From Prostheceraeus crozeri (Eukaryota > Platyhelminthes > Polycladida > Euryleptidae), in assembly GCA_907163375.1 (NCBI GenBank), contig CAJQUW010012632.1, positions 248,001 through 312,000 on the forward strand: a stretch of 64,000 nucleotides of DNA, given 5' to 3'. The translations under genes and the position numbers were made by a program. A model generated the notes under the pieces. That model was given only the letters and a program-made list of their open reading frames with translations, was not told the origin of the DNA and searched no databases. Positions 1-11,900 of the stretch are shown here, in pieces. How positions within the stretch are numbered: the first letter of the stretch is position 1; every line of letters begins with the position of its first letter.

Positions 1-840
1 TGGTTGATGGAGTAAGGGGGCGTCCTTCGACCTCAGTGACATGAACGATGCAGAGGATGCAGCAGGAGTCAACAGATCTTTAAGGTAAGTAGGTGAATTT
101 CCGTAAATACAATTGTGCACTAGGCAACACACTTTGAATTGTACGCGTAGTCGCACAGGTAACCAATGAAGGCTTCGGAGAGTTTCAGAAATGTGAGCAC
201 GTTTCGGAAGTCGACGCACAAATCTGGCACAGGCATTTTGAACTTTTTGGAGTCGAAGTATGTTCGAAGTCTTACAACCTGCATAGATGACATTGCAGTA
301 GTCCAACAACGTGAATACAAAGGAACAAATTAAAGTGTTGGCGTGATGGTCACTGATGCATCTTCGGATTCTATAAAGATTTCGCAGAATAAGAAAAGAT
401 TTTTTCAGAATCTGATTGACTTGGGCATCAAACGACAAAAATTTATCAAATTTAACACCCAGCGATTTCACATAATCGGCTTGATTAAGTTCATGTCCTG
501 AGAGGTTGATAGTACATGGTGCAATGTCACTAACTCTTTTCCTAGTACCACATACAAACATCTGAGACTTCTCAGGGTTGATACAAAGTTTGTTAGTTTG
601 AAACCAGTCAACAAGATGACACAAGCAGTTTTCAAGAACAGATAAACTGTTACGTGAATCACCCATAGAAAAAGAGATATACACATTCGTGTCATCAGCA
701 TATGAGTGATGCTTGAGACCATATGATGCAATAATATCCGAGATTGGTTTGGTGTAAAGGGAGAACAAAATTGGCCCCAACACAGATCCTTGAGGCACGC
801 CACACGACAAAGAGGCGAACTTTGAAACATATTCACAAAC

Positions 841-1983
841 TTATACAGCCTGTTGCCTTTCGGACAAGTACGACTTAAACCAGTCTAAAACAGTTCCATT
901 AAAACCAAAGTTTTGAGTCAGTCTGTCCAAAAGTTTATCGTGATCTACTGTATCGAATGCGGAACTGAGATCCAAAAGCACAGAGCAGGTTACATGACCA
1001 TTACTTGACGCAACAGATATGTCATTGTAAAATCTGCATAAGGCTGTTTCAGTGGAGTGACCAGCCTTATATGCAGATTGAGATGTCGAAAGTAAAGACT
1101 TCGATGACAAATAGCTACTAACACGATGTGATACAAGGCGTTCAATAACTTTTGATACAAAAGGCAACTGAGATAAAGGCCTGTAATTCGAGTACACATT
1201 CTCATCAGAGCAACCTCTCTTATAAATGGGTGTGACAATCGCTTTCTTTAATGATTGAGGAAAAATGCCAGTACTGAGAGATTGATTAGCAATTTTACGC
1301 AAGAGTGGTACAAAAACATCTTTGAGTTCAATCAGTTTTGCAGTTGGGATGGGATCAAGTAAACATGACTTAGGTTTCAGCTTTCTGAAAAGATCGCACA
1401 ATTCATCTGATGTAACAGGATCAGAAGAGTCAAAAATATTACTATGATTCTGAACTTTGGACTCTCGCATACAAGATGAAGGCAATTTCTCACGAATCAG
1501 TTTAAATTTCGTCTCAAAAAATGACAAGAACTTTTCTACGCATTCTAATGGACAATCAGTAGATTGATACACTGGGTCAGGATTTCGCAACAAAAGAGTG
1601 TTCATAGCATGCCATATATCTCGTGACGAGCTGGAGGCTACAACGTTAGAATAATGCTGTTGTTTTGCACAGAATATGATGTTGTGCACTTTGTTCCTCT
1701 GCGCCACGAAATTGTCACGATCTTGGGGTAACTCAGATTTACGCCATGTCCTTTCCAGGCGACGACGGGTCCTTATTTCATCCTTGATAATAGAATCGAA
1801 CCAGAGGTATGATGGTCGCCAGACAACTCTTTTCGTAATGAACGGAGCGTGTTTGTCGACAACGCGAAGAATACCCTCGTCGTATAGATTCGTTGAAGTT
1901 TCGATATCCATCACATCAGAAGACACAGTTCGGTTGTAATCACAAGATGACAAAAAATCTTCAGCGAGCTTGTCCATAGACAC
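841..1983 (-). CDS. LINE reverse transcriptase, N-terminal part of ORF2
   Basis: A 380-residue open frame from the LINE at 1-2830. It covers the endonuclease-RT linker and RT motifs up to the first catalytic aspartate block (LDLSSAFDTVDHDKLLD near residue 345). After the TAA at 841-843 the same frame stays open to base 1 and holds the remaining RT motifs, including GVPQGS and YADD. The original protein was therefore longer than this frame. The start shown is only the first Met of the open stretch, because the frame with the endonuclease is shifted. Its role was target-primed reverse transcription of the element RNA. Confidence 0.88.
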   Translation of the reverse strand: MSMDKLAEDFLSSCDYNRTVSSDVMDIETSTNLYDEGILRVVDKHAPFITKRVVWRPSYLWFDSIIKDEIRTRRRLERTWRKSELPQDRDNFVAQRNKVHNIIFCAKQQHYSNVVASSSSRDIWHAMNTLLLRNPDPVYQSTDCPLECVEKFLSFFETKFKLIREKLPSSCMRESKVQNHSNIFDSSDPVTSDELCDLFRKLKPKSCLLDPIPTAKLIELKDVFVPLLRKIANQSLSTGIFPQSLKKAIVTPIYKRGCSDENVYSNYRPLSQLPFVSKVIERLVSHRVSSYLSSKSLLSTSQSAYKAGHSTETALCRFYNDISVASSNGHVTCSVLLDLSSAFDTVDHDKLLDRLTQNFGFNGTVLDWFKSYLSERQQAV

Positions 1984-2551
1984 ACTTTTCCAATTGCGGT
2001 AAGAAATTGTTTTTTACGGGGGCATGGAAGTTGACAGTTTTGATTAAACAACTAACAAGAGAGTGATCAATGATATTGCAATCCTGAACAGAAATACTAT
2101 TGATTAATTTATCATCCGGTCTAGAAATAACAAGATCAAGGGTATGACCGGCAACATGAGTAGACTGGGAAACATATTGCTTCAGATGGTAATGATCAAT
2201 CAATGACAAGAAGTTGGAGGACAAAGAGTCAGTTGAACTGTCGACATGAACATTAAAATCATCAGTTATTATAAGGTTCTTGATATCTAATGATCTTTCC
2301 AGAAAATCATCAAATTCAGACAAAAATGTGACGTGATTAGTGTTGGGAGGACGATAGATGACGGATACAGTTACTGATATACTGTTGTAAGATAGTGTTA
2401 TTGACAAAAGTTCGAACGTATTGTAAGTAGGAAAAGACAATGTATTTGAATTGAAAAAGTTTTTCAAAACCATGCCAATTCCTCCACCTGCTTTCCCCGA
2501 TGGACGGGGAAGAAAAACACTTTTAAAACCGCTTGGAGTTATCTCTTTCAA
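1961..2551 (-). CDS. LINE APE-type endonuclease fragment
   Basis: A 196-residue frame with endonuclease/exonuclease/phosphatase motifs of the LINE ORF2 N-terminus: a GGGIGMVLK strand, VSVIYRPPNT, DDFNVHVD, the HTLDLVISR strand and the DHSLVSC histidine motif. The usual Gly before DFN is Asp. The N-terminal catalytic Asn/Glu part lies upstream in eroded frames (2552 to about 2800, where NARSI and an ILCV-ETW-like block can be traced). In such elements this domain nicks target DNA before reverse transcription. Confidence 0.85.
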   Translation of the reverse strand: MKEITPSGFKSVFLPRPSGKAGGGIGMVLKNFFNSNTLSFPTYNTFELLSITLSYNSISVTVSVIYRPPNTNHVTFLSEFDDFLERSLDIKNLIITDDFNVHVDSSTDSLSSNFLSLIDHYHLKQYVSQSTHVAGHTLDLVISRPDDKLINSISVQDCNIIDHSLVSCLIKTVNFHAPVKNNFLPQLEKCVYGQAR

Positions 2552-2872
2552 TGCAAGGTCTTCTACAGATTTCTGCCAAGTCTCAGTGACACACAGAATA
2601 TCAAGATTCTCGAATAGAGTTCACTTAAGATGCCTGTACTACGACCAGAAGCAGATATTGATCTTGCATTTTGACAGCCGAGATGAAGACTTGTTAATGA
2701 TGGATGCATCACAATGATCGGGAGTAATGTTAGCTTGAACATTATACCGAGAGGACGCTGGATGACTCTGAGAAATGGACCAGGGCTGATTGGTTTGGAA
2801 AACAGCAGCATGCTTAACGTAGATGTTAAAAAATTGTAGTTTTCTCCTACAAAAAGCCTCTGTTGTTTTCAG

Positions 2873-2963
2873 ATACGAGTGAGGTCATGTCGTGGTTGGA
2901 GGAAGCGATGTATGAGCATTACAGCATTTATTATCGCAGCATCATGAAGAAATTCTTCGATGA
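2873..2963 (+). CDS. Tudor gene exon 1 of window (internal exon)
   Basis: The acceptor is a pyrimidine-rich tract ending TTTTCAG and the donor is GTAAGT at 2964. The exon begins two bases into a codon and ends with GA of a split Glu codon, so at least one more exon lies upstream. It encodes the amphipathic stretch SWLEEAMYEHYSIYYRSIM, which fits the helix before an extended Tudor core. The previous exon is not in the window: the preceding 2.8 kb is LINE sequence. Confidence 0.78.
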
Positions 2964-5900
2964 GTAAGTTTCCTCTATGTATTTTCTGTTAAATGAAGCT
3001 GTGTGGTCCAACGACCACTGATGCATTTCTTGGAATAGTATCCGCGGATACTTTTAAGTGGCTGCAGCTACTATTAGCCGATGAAGCCTAAAATGTCCTC
3101 ACTTTTCCTGCCATACTGCCATTCTTGGCTGCGGCTACTATTTAAATGTCATTGGTAATTTTTTAGGAGAACCGCAATTTTTCCAATTTAATTTTTGTGC
3201 GTGCAGCATTTTGACATTTACAACGCAGCAATTGTGCTATATTGAAACTAGCGTAAGATAGCAAAGTGTAATAGATCTATATGAATTCTTTGAGTTGAAT
3301 CATATTATTAAACAGTATTCCGAAAATTTCCGACAATTTTCGTTGGTCTAAATACGCCGTCGATTTTACAAATTCTGTAGATGAAAAACAGCACCAAGTT
3401 TGTCATGATGATCGAATATTTTCGCCGGTTCTATTCATGATCAACACCGGAATGAATCAGATACAGAATTACAACACTGTTTGAACATCATTAACGCAAT
3501 GCAGGGTAACGATGCAACGATCTATGCAACGATTGCGTTAATGATGTTCAAACAGTGTTGTAATTCTGTATCTGATTCATTCCGGTGTTGATCATGAATA
3601 GAACCGGCGAAAATATTCGATCATCATGACAAACTTGGTGCTGTTTTTCATCTACAGAATTTTCGTTGGGTCTCGAGATTCACTCTAAAATGCAATAAGA
3701 ATGCAAGGATAAGTAGGTGGTGGCAGGGTATCATCTCTAAATTTCGCGAATAACAAACGGTGATTGAAGCGTCACACCTGCATCTCATAATTTGATAAAC
3801 TTTGGATTGGTTTATCGTATGTAGAAACTAAAAGTCATCGTTAGCTATTATAGTTTTGGAGCAATACAAAAGTATGTGAAGAAAATGGGCTACAGAACCC
3901 CGTCCTGCCCTCCCCCCGGGTAAAATGGGGTTCAGACATAAGAATCATAGAAATGTTCATTCATACTCATATAATCAGGTGTATTAGCGAGCTATGGTGT
4001 ACAACACACGTTTGTGTGAATGTTGCTGAAGGGATCGAAGGTAAAGCAGTAAGAAAATGGATGCTCCAGAAAATTTTGTTTGCCAAGAATCTCATGCCGG
4101 TTTTGGATCACAGCGCGCATAAAAGCAGTGCCAAGGCACCGATTCTGATAGCAGCCAATTGACGCCATTTCTGACACAACAACTGATATTGATTGTGCAA
4201 TTTGCACCTCCTGAAAGTAGAAATCTTCCTCATCTACTAATCAAGTTATCGGATATAGTAGAAATGATTTCAAAACGATTTCAGGTTTCAATTCAAATAT
4301 CAAAAAGATTTATCCTGCCATGTAGTATATTTTTTGGTCACATGCTATAGGTATGTTCATGGAGGCATGCTTAAATTGAAGATATTGCCTAATCGGTAAT
4401 ATTACCGGAATATTGAAAATAACGGATCGTAGTAATTCATTGTAATATAAGGAGGCGATCCGGAAAAAAACCGGCTTAGAATATCGTCGATGACACCGTG
4501 TGAAGCATGACATTGGCAATGCTTGGGGATATTAACTTTTGACTTTCATTGCCTTGTTTTTTGCTTCTCTCCAGATTATTTTGTCCCTTCTTGTACATAC
4601 CCCTGTATTTGTCTTGCTAGTAGTATTACATGACTTCTTTCTTGCAGATGAGTAACTCGTCTGTTGTCTCTGACCTTTGTCGTTGTGCCATTCAGGTGTT
4701 GTACTGGTGATTACTTTTCAACTGTGTCTGATGCATGCCTTAACATATCGTTGTCACTTTACCTGAAGATGGGGCGCTGTGCGCCTTCGAAAGCGCTTGT
4801 GTAAAGAGAAAAAAAGGAATATACAACATCGACGATATTCTAAGCCGGTTTTTTTTCCGGATCGCCTCCTTATATTACAATTACCGGAATAATAGGAACA
4901 ATTTAAAATTCGAACAGCAAGTGCGTGCACAGATGTCAACAACGTCATGTAGTCTAGATTCATAACCTCGAAAAGTAGCCTCGGCTATTGTTACAAACTC
5001 CTGAGAAGAGATGCGGCTACTATTCGAGGAAATGTTATTCATGAGTGACATTTATGAATAGCATGCCTTCTATTATGCAGTAGCGTTGCATCCAAAATTG
5101 AGACCGTTCGGTATTTGAAATATAATGAATAATTTTTATTTAACTCTAATCTAGAGTTAATTAGTATTAATGTGGTCTCCGTGGCACAGTGATCAAGTGC
5201 TTGGCCTAGCGATCTTCTGGTCCGGAGGTCGAGCCCCGAAGGTGTCATTGGAAGTCAGCAGGAAGGGCATCCGAACTAAAAGTACTACAACGCTCCATAA
5301 ATCTGACTATGTCAGCACCGTCTAGCCCCAAGTATGGGGAGTAGTGACGTAGAAGATTCATTTTCATTGAATCACTTAGCTCTTTCACTGTGGACAATAT
5401 CTCTGACTTCGATGCATCTTTGTTAGTGCCTCACTCCGGAATTGAATGAGACATTAGTATACGCCTCTAATTTGACGCTAGTTTATGCGCTATTTAGAAG
5501 CGATTGCCGCGCTCAATACTCCCTGAGATAGCCTCTAAAATAGGATGAAATTTTCATGGCTTGCTCCGTGCCTCAGTAAAAGAGTTGCAAGAAAAGTAGT
5601 CATAGTCAAAGGTCGTCTAAGGTCAATGGCTCAAGATTTGCAGGAAGAAAGAACTACATAAGAAGTTCCGAACACTACCGATAAATGGAAATAAGCATAA
5701 TCGAGGGGTCGCTGAAACATGCGCTGACATGAAAACCAAGGCCCAATGTTTCATTCCAGCAACCAATCTAAGACGTATTTGTTTCTATTTTAGTAGTTAT
5801 GTGCGGTCATACCTGTGGTTACGGTTAAAACATTTAACTTAGACAGTCAATCACTGTTTTTGCTCTTGACTCTTGGCTTAAGTTAAGTATGTAGAGTGTA

Positions 5901-8900
5901 TTTAGAATACGTGTATTCCTTTTATTCTGATATTACACGTGCCTCGACGAAACATCAAGTCGGATATTTTCTTTGATAACATTTATCTGCAATTTCTTCA
6001 TTTCCATTGACTGAGACCTCCAGCGCATAATGTTTCATTTAGGCTAAACTAATTTCTGATCCTATTGATCAGCTCTCTGTGTCATCTCCACTTAGCTTTA
6101 GTTGCAAGAATTGCTAATTCCCTGCATTGTTGTCGGTTAATTTTAGATTTATACGAATGAGTAAACTACTAGAGAGATGCAAGCGGTAGCGTAGCATTAA
6201 ATCTTTCATTAATGCATCGCAACGGAATTCATGAAATTCACAAATTACAGCAGATCAAAGCGATGTTCTGCTCTTAGAAATGGGATCAAATATAGTAGGA
6301 AACTGAACAATGTAAGTCTGCTATCACAATAAGTCATCCTCAGTTATTTTCTCAGTTCGAATGATTCTTGCCTTTGAATCTTTGATCTGAATTTATAAAA
6401 CATTTTTTGCACTCATTGATTGGCTTTTTAAAACTATAAAATGGCCCGTGGGAACTACATTTTGCAGACGACCTGGTATTAACAGCAGACAGCAAGGGAG
6501 AGGGGATCAATATGTTTAAAAATGTGGCAGGAAGGGATGAGGAGAAGAGGTATGAGAATCACTATGAATAAAGCAAAGGTAATAATCACAGGAAAAGAAG
6601 CAAAGAAACGAATCGAGTCCGGAAGATGGCCATGTGGGTGCTGTGGGAGAGGTGTGGGGTCAAACTATGTGTTGTGCACACAGTGCAATAATTGGTGTCA
6701 TTTCTGGTGCTCAGGACTCAGACGATAGACGTAGCTGGATAATTTCGTGTGCTCCAGATGAGTGAGAGGAAGTGAGCAAGCAAATGGTGATAATGGTGGA
6801 CTGGAAATCGGCGGAGCCATTTTGCAAGATGTAGATTAGTTTTGTTACTTGGGTGATGTGTTGAACTGTGAAGCGGGAGTGGCAACAGCTTGGAGTAGAT
6901 GGAGAGAGATCGCCAGTTTGTTAGTAAAAAAGTGTATTGATATAGCCAGTAGGATGAAAGTGTATGAAGCGTGTGTGAGATCGACTTTGTTGTATGGTTC
7001 GGAGACGAGGCCACTAACGGACAGGATGGTGAATATTCTGCGAAGCTTTGACAGAAGAATGCTGAGAGCTATCGCAAAAGTGAGATGGCAGGATGGAGAG
7101 ACTAGCGCGGAGGTAGCAGAGAAGTGTCGTACGGTGGACCCAGCTGAGAAGATCAGACAGAGAATACCCCGGTGGTGCGGCCATGTTGATAGAATGGAAG
7201 AAGGTTGCCTTATGAAGGAAGTGGAAGTGCAGAGATGAAGAGTGTAATCCAAGGAGCCTGTAGACCAAGCATTTCACTGAAATATGACTTACCTGCAACG
7301 CCGAACATATCCGAATAAGCACAATTGCACACGATTCTCGCAGGAGGCGTAACAACGTTCGTCCCCTATTCACGACGGCAAACGTAAAAATGTAATTTTG
7401 CCTCTATCTAAATTATACTTTCTTGTGATGATGAAATTCTTGCTGGTGCTCTAACGTATTTTTCTGTTTCAGTATTGCAGAGTATCTTGGCTATTTGCTG
7501 GTTTCGAGCTGAGTTTTTTTTTACTCGTTTTCAGCACACTGTTGTACTGGCAGAATAATGAATGGATCTTATTTAGATTTCTTTTCATCAAGCTTTGCGG
7601 AAGCATTTTCCCCTTACACTTCGCTACTGGAAAAGTTAAACTTGTCGGCATTTTTTGGACAACTGCACATGAAAGAAAATATCATTTCCTGACTTTTTAT
7701 GAATCGGTGAATGCCGGAAACTCGGTCACTTTTGCAATTATGCTGTGTCTATAATTAACATATTATGATATTTTCATCGTCTATTAATATTCGAAAAACT
7801 ACCCTGAACCGGACGGAGCCTTTTGATAGTAGCCGACGCTCTCGATTTTATAGCAGCAACCAAGACCAACAATTCTAGCGTTGCTTGAAGCATTGAGTCA
7901 ATACCTGAATTTACAGCAGGAGAAGCCCACAATTGCTTGATGGAAACAGTTTATTTTTTATGCTGAGGCCTTTCGACCATCCACGACGGTCATTTTAGCA
8001 AAGAAATGCATTTGCATATTAAATATACTGCTTCCATCAGGCAATTTTGTGCTTCTGATATAAATACATTCTAACAGTTGCCGCCACCACTATTCGAAGA
8101 AATACGATGCCTGATGTGTTTAGCAACTACATGATAAGGTCGTTTCATTCTATGTGATCTCATTTGCAGAAGTACTCCACCGTCCGAAGGTGACATTGTC
8201 TGTGCTGAGTCAGAGTCCAATTTCTGTGGTCGGGCAGTGATTGAAGAATTGTTGAAGAAGAAAAAGAATGCTGATGCTTGTGCTCGCGTCTTCTTCATTG
8301 ACTATGGCTTCAGAGAAACTGTCCTCTTGTCCAAGGTAATTTCTAGACCCACTTTTGAGAGTGGTGGATGAACTATGATACCGTGGTATTATACATGTAC
8401 AACATCTGTACGTCATTGAAAATTATGGCACGAAGCGAATGTTAATTAGGCGACGTTAACATTATAAATTGATTGCAATCATGTATTATTAAAACTGCGA
8501 AGATCCGGGATCGGTAGAAATACAAATGTCCTAATGGAAAATCCTAAAAGAAATTAGTTTACTTAAAGTTCAGAGCGCTTAAAGTATATTTAGTACTAAC
8601 AACCTTGAGATCAATGCGTTGATATAATCCATCAGGGATGAGAATCTTCGGATTTGCATGGGATGCTTGATATTTAGGCCTATGTGTACACTTCGAAGAC
8701 TGCTTTATTTGGAGCAACTCGATGAAATTATCCTTCATAAGCCTAGAAACATGTCTAAAATGTGGAGACTACCGAATCAATAAATATGTAGTTTAGATAT
8801 CTTAATATTTACATAATAGCAATCTAATGACAAGCAAGTACCATTATGTAGTCCAAGCATTAGCCAAAAGTGGACGATTGCAGTCCCAAATTATTTTTCG

Positions 8901-11900
8901 TGGATTTATTATGTTAGAAATACACGGCAGAAGACTAATAATTCGATAATGCGGAATCGTTCGCCTGAACAAGTGTCCTGATAACCGATGTCAAGGTTTT
9001 ACTGTGTCTGATAAGTGATGGTTTAATAACCATCATTATGTCTGTGCAAGTTGAAGGACATCTTGATAGAGAAGAGCAAAATCAAAGATTGGAATGCGCA
9101 TTGACTCAAAGTGGGGGGGGGGAGCCTTTTCATTTCTTCGCTATTAGATAGTAGAATGTGGTTTGAGTAAGAATGAATAACAAAAATCTAAATGATGTAC
9201 ATGTATTTTAAACAACGCTCGATTATTGAACAGCTATGAGAGTTAGTAACTGTTTTAGTTGCAAAACAGATTACAAATTTACAATAGTTGTCATTAAAAT
9301 AGTCTTATACACTTTTACAATACACTTTGATTAATTGACATTTTTTCTCCATACGTTTCATTGATGATAGACATAAAGATTGCAGAGTGCCAGTTCGGCT
9401 GGGCATTGAATAGAGAGATGTCCTCAGACTTGAACAGTTTAAGCACAAATTTAAATCTACGGCTCCCAAGGAATTGTTGTGCTTAAATTGTTCACGTCTG
9501 AGGACATCTTTCTATCTTTCCATTGTTTCATTGATGGAATAGTATATACATATTGATAGTATTGAGAACCACCATGGTAACTGATAGTCACCATGGTCAT
9601 TTCAAGCAAGATATTATATTGCATATTTTCATTTTCAGATACATCTTCTCAGTCCAGATTATCTCTTCCAAATGCCAGCGCAGGCACTGGAGTGTTCGCT
9701 GGTTGGTGTTTCTCCAAAGGGTGATAATTGGACAAATGACGATAAAGAAGCATTTATGAATGCGTGTGGTGTTGCTGATTCATACGGTGCAATATCAGGT
9801 CAGCACAGTTGATCTACAAAATAAATCATCATATCACACAAATATGTCAGTGATGTCTGTTGAATATTCAGGGATTGTTGGAAAATTCATGCATGATCGA
9901 TTGAAAGACGGAGTGATGAATGAACTTCTTTTTAGGTTCTAATGTTGTCTCATTTTGTACAGTTTGTCACCGTAGAATAAGAGGATGCGAATGTGATCGA
10001 TTTGTCATGACTTCCGTAGTGCTTAGTGAGGCAAGCGAGTGATGCAGAGTGGGGTAGATGGAGTCATTGGCAGGAAAGTAGTTTTATTTTATGTTACCGG
10101 CGTCCAACAGGTCGGCAACCCTCAATTCACTCTCAATTTTCGAATGCATTTCACCCACTAGTGTTCTTCATTCTTGTCAGCATGTCCACACCATCTTAGT
10201 CATCATCTCTTCTGTCGTAGGACTGTGTCAGCGATGTCTGTGACAGGTCCTTGTCAGTGTCCCTGGTGATAGCCAGGTTTGCTGTTGAAACGTAGACTCC
10301 CATCTAGGGACCTGCGAGTCAAGTTTTTGTCAACTTCGAGACGAGTCGGGCAAAATTTTCATAGATATTAAGAGGCAAAAATGTGTTTAGGCCTGCTCAG
10401 GTTAATAAAAGTAATGAAGAGAATAAGAAAATAAGGCATATGGCGACACACATCATTGATCGAGTGAGTGGGTTATCCTTTGTTAAGTATATGTAATTGT
10501 GGACATAAGACATACATTATACATATTTAAAAATATTCTATACATGCAATCATTTGTTTTTGCAATCAAATTTTTAAACCTTTTGTTTAAGCATTGTATA
10601 TATTTTACCTTGTAAGCATATTACACAATAATTATCAAGCAAGCGTTCCACCAGTTACCATTAGAAAATTGACAAGAGATCAATTTCGTCTTTAACGAGT
10701 TAACTTAAACCTGCATTTTTCACAGCTATGAAGTGCTATGTCTACTGGTCGCTGTTAAATGTCAGAGCAGGCCAGATATTTTAATATTTATAGAAATTAA
10801 CGGAGTTCGCAAGTTTTTATTCAAGTTGTACAGTGTAGACTATTGCAATGTGTATTTATCGATTTTTGTGTTTTTAGCTAATAGTACTCTATTCAGTCTA
10901 TTTCAATTAAACAGCTTGTGTAGTTATCACTTTAGAAAACATCACATTATTATACAATCCATCAATTGCAGCTGATTGATGTGATTTTGCCTGAGTTGTA
11001 GTCTACTGACCATCATATCAGCATGCACTTACCTTAATGAGAAACCTGTTTACCTAAGTTGATGAGTGTAATTTTTGTGAGTAGTGTATTGAATCAAAAT
11101 AGAAAATAACGTTCGAAACAAAAATCTGTATGCTTGCAAAACATTTCCAGTTTTTAACAAAATATGATGAAAATATACTTGCGCATTTTTACTAAAATAC
11201 AAGGTACGATCAATAATGTCCCGGACTAAAGGTGAAAATGAAACGATACGTCAAAAATTCTTTCACAGATCGAAAGAGGGTGGCTCTTAGGCCCCAGAAA
11301 TATATGCCACGAAATTTTGATAATTATCTTTTTATTAAAAAAGACTCATGTTTCAAAATGATATATTTTTACTGATATTCACACGAAAAATTGCAGTATT
11401 GAGACTCTGACTGATGAAATTCCAGAACGTCACTGTAAGTATTGTTGTATTATTGTCAAACTGTCAGATGAAATAGTTGAATAAATTGATTGGTAACAAC
11501 TGATGACGCAATGCACAGTCATGCATCATGATTCTTCGCAATTCAATACAAGTGAACAGTCTTCATCCACGAGCATTCTCCTTCATTGCTTTCTTTCATT
11601 TCAAAGACAGAAGTCATGAATATCCCATCAGCAGAATATCGGTGTCATCAAATTCATGGTACTGAAGAATATCTCAAATCAAAACATCTTTAATGAACTG
11701 CAAGCTGTATACAAAGATCAATGTCATGGAAAAACAACATTTTATTATTGTATTTCTGAGTTCAAAGGAGGACGCCTAGATGTCCAGCAAGACTTCTCCA
11801 AGGTTGGACGTCCTCAAGAAATTCCAGATTCGAAAGTGTCATTATGTGACACTTGAATAGCAGAAAACAGGCGCATAACAATACGGAATCTTGCATCTTT

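Larger units (their letters stand above)
1..2830 (-). mobile_element. CR1-group LINE retrotransposon, 3' end beyond window
   Basis: A non-LTR retrotransposon read on the minus strand. Its 5' side (2551 to 1961) encodes an APE-type endonuclease with a run reading DFNVHVD, then HTLDLVISR and DHSLVSC. Its 3' side (1983 to 1) encodes reverse transcriptase with LDLSSAFDTVDH, GVPQGSVLGPILF and the catalytic YADDT, followed by the C-terminal HWLPV region, still open at base 1. Only one in-frame stop (TAA at 841-843) interrupts the RT frame, and a one-base frame change near 1985 separates endonuclease from RT. The endonuclease reads TDDFN where GDFN is usual. Sequence from 2552 to about 2830 is more eroded. 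The small number of breaks suggests a recent insertion. Its 5' edge lies about 40 bases before the first exon of the Tudor gene. Confidence 0.92.

Noticed and set aside
34-84. Possible Tudor exon ending in GTAAGT at 85
   Set aside because: The phase does not join the exon at 2873 without a stop, and the reverse strand of the same bases continues the LINE protein (YGNSPTYLKDLLTPAAS).
5171-5235. tRNA gene
   Set aside because: A and B boxes are present, but no cloverleaf closes and the sequence continues as a SINE body found three times.
6718-7373. Long minus-strand frames (98, 135 and 119 residues)
   Set aside because: They are shadows of the plus-strand LINE fragment, whose blocks match RT C-terminal sequence.
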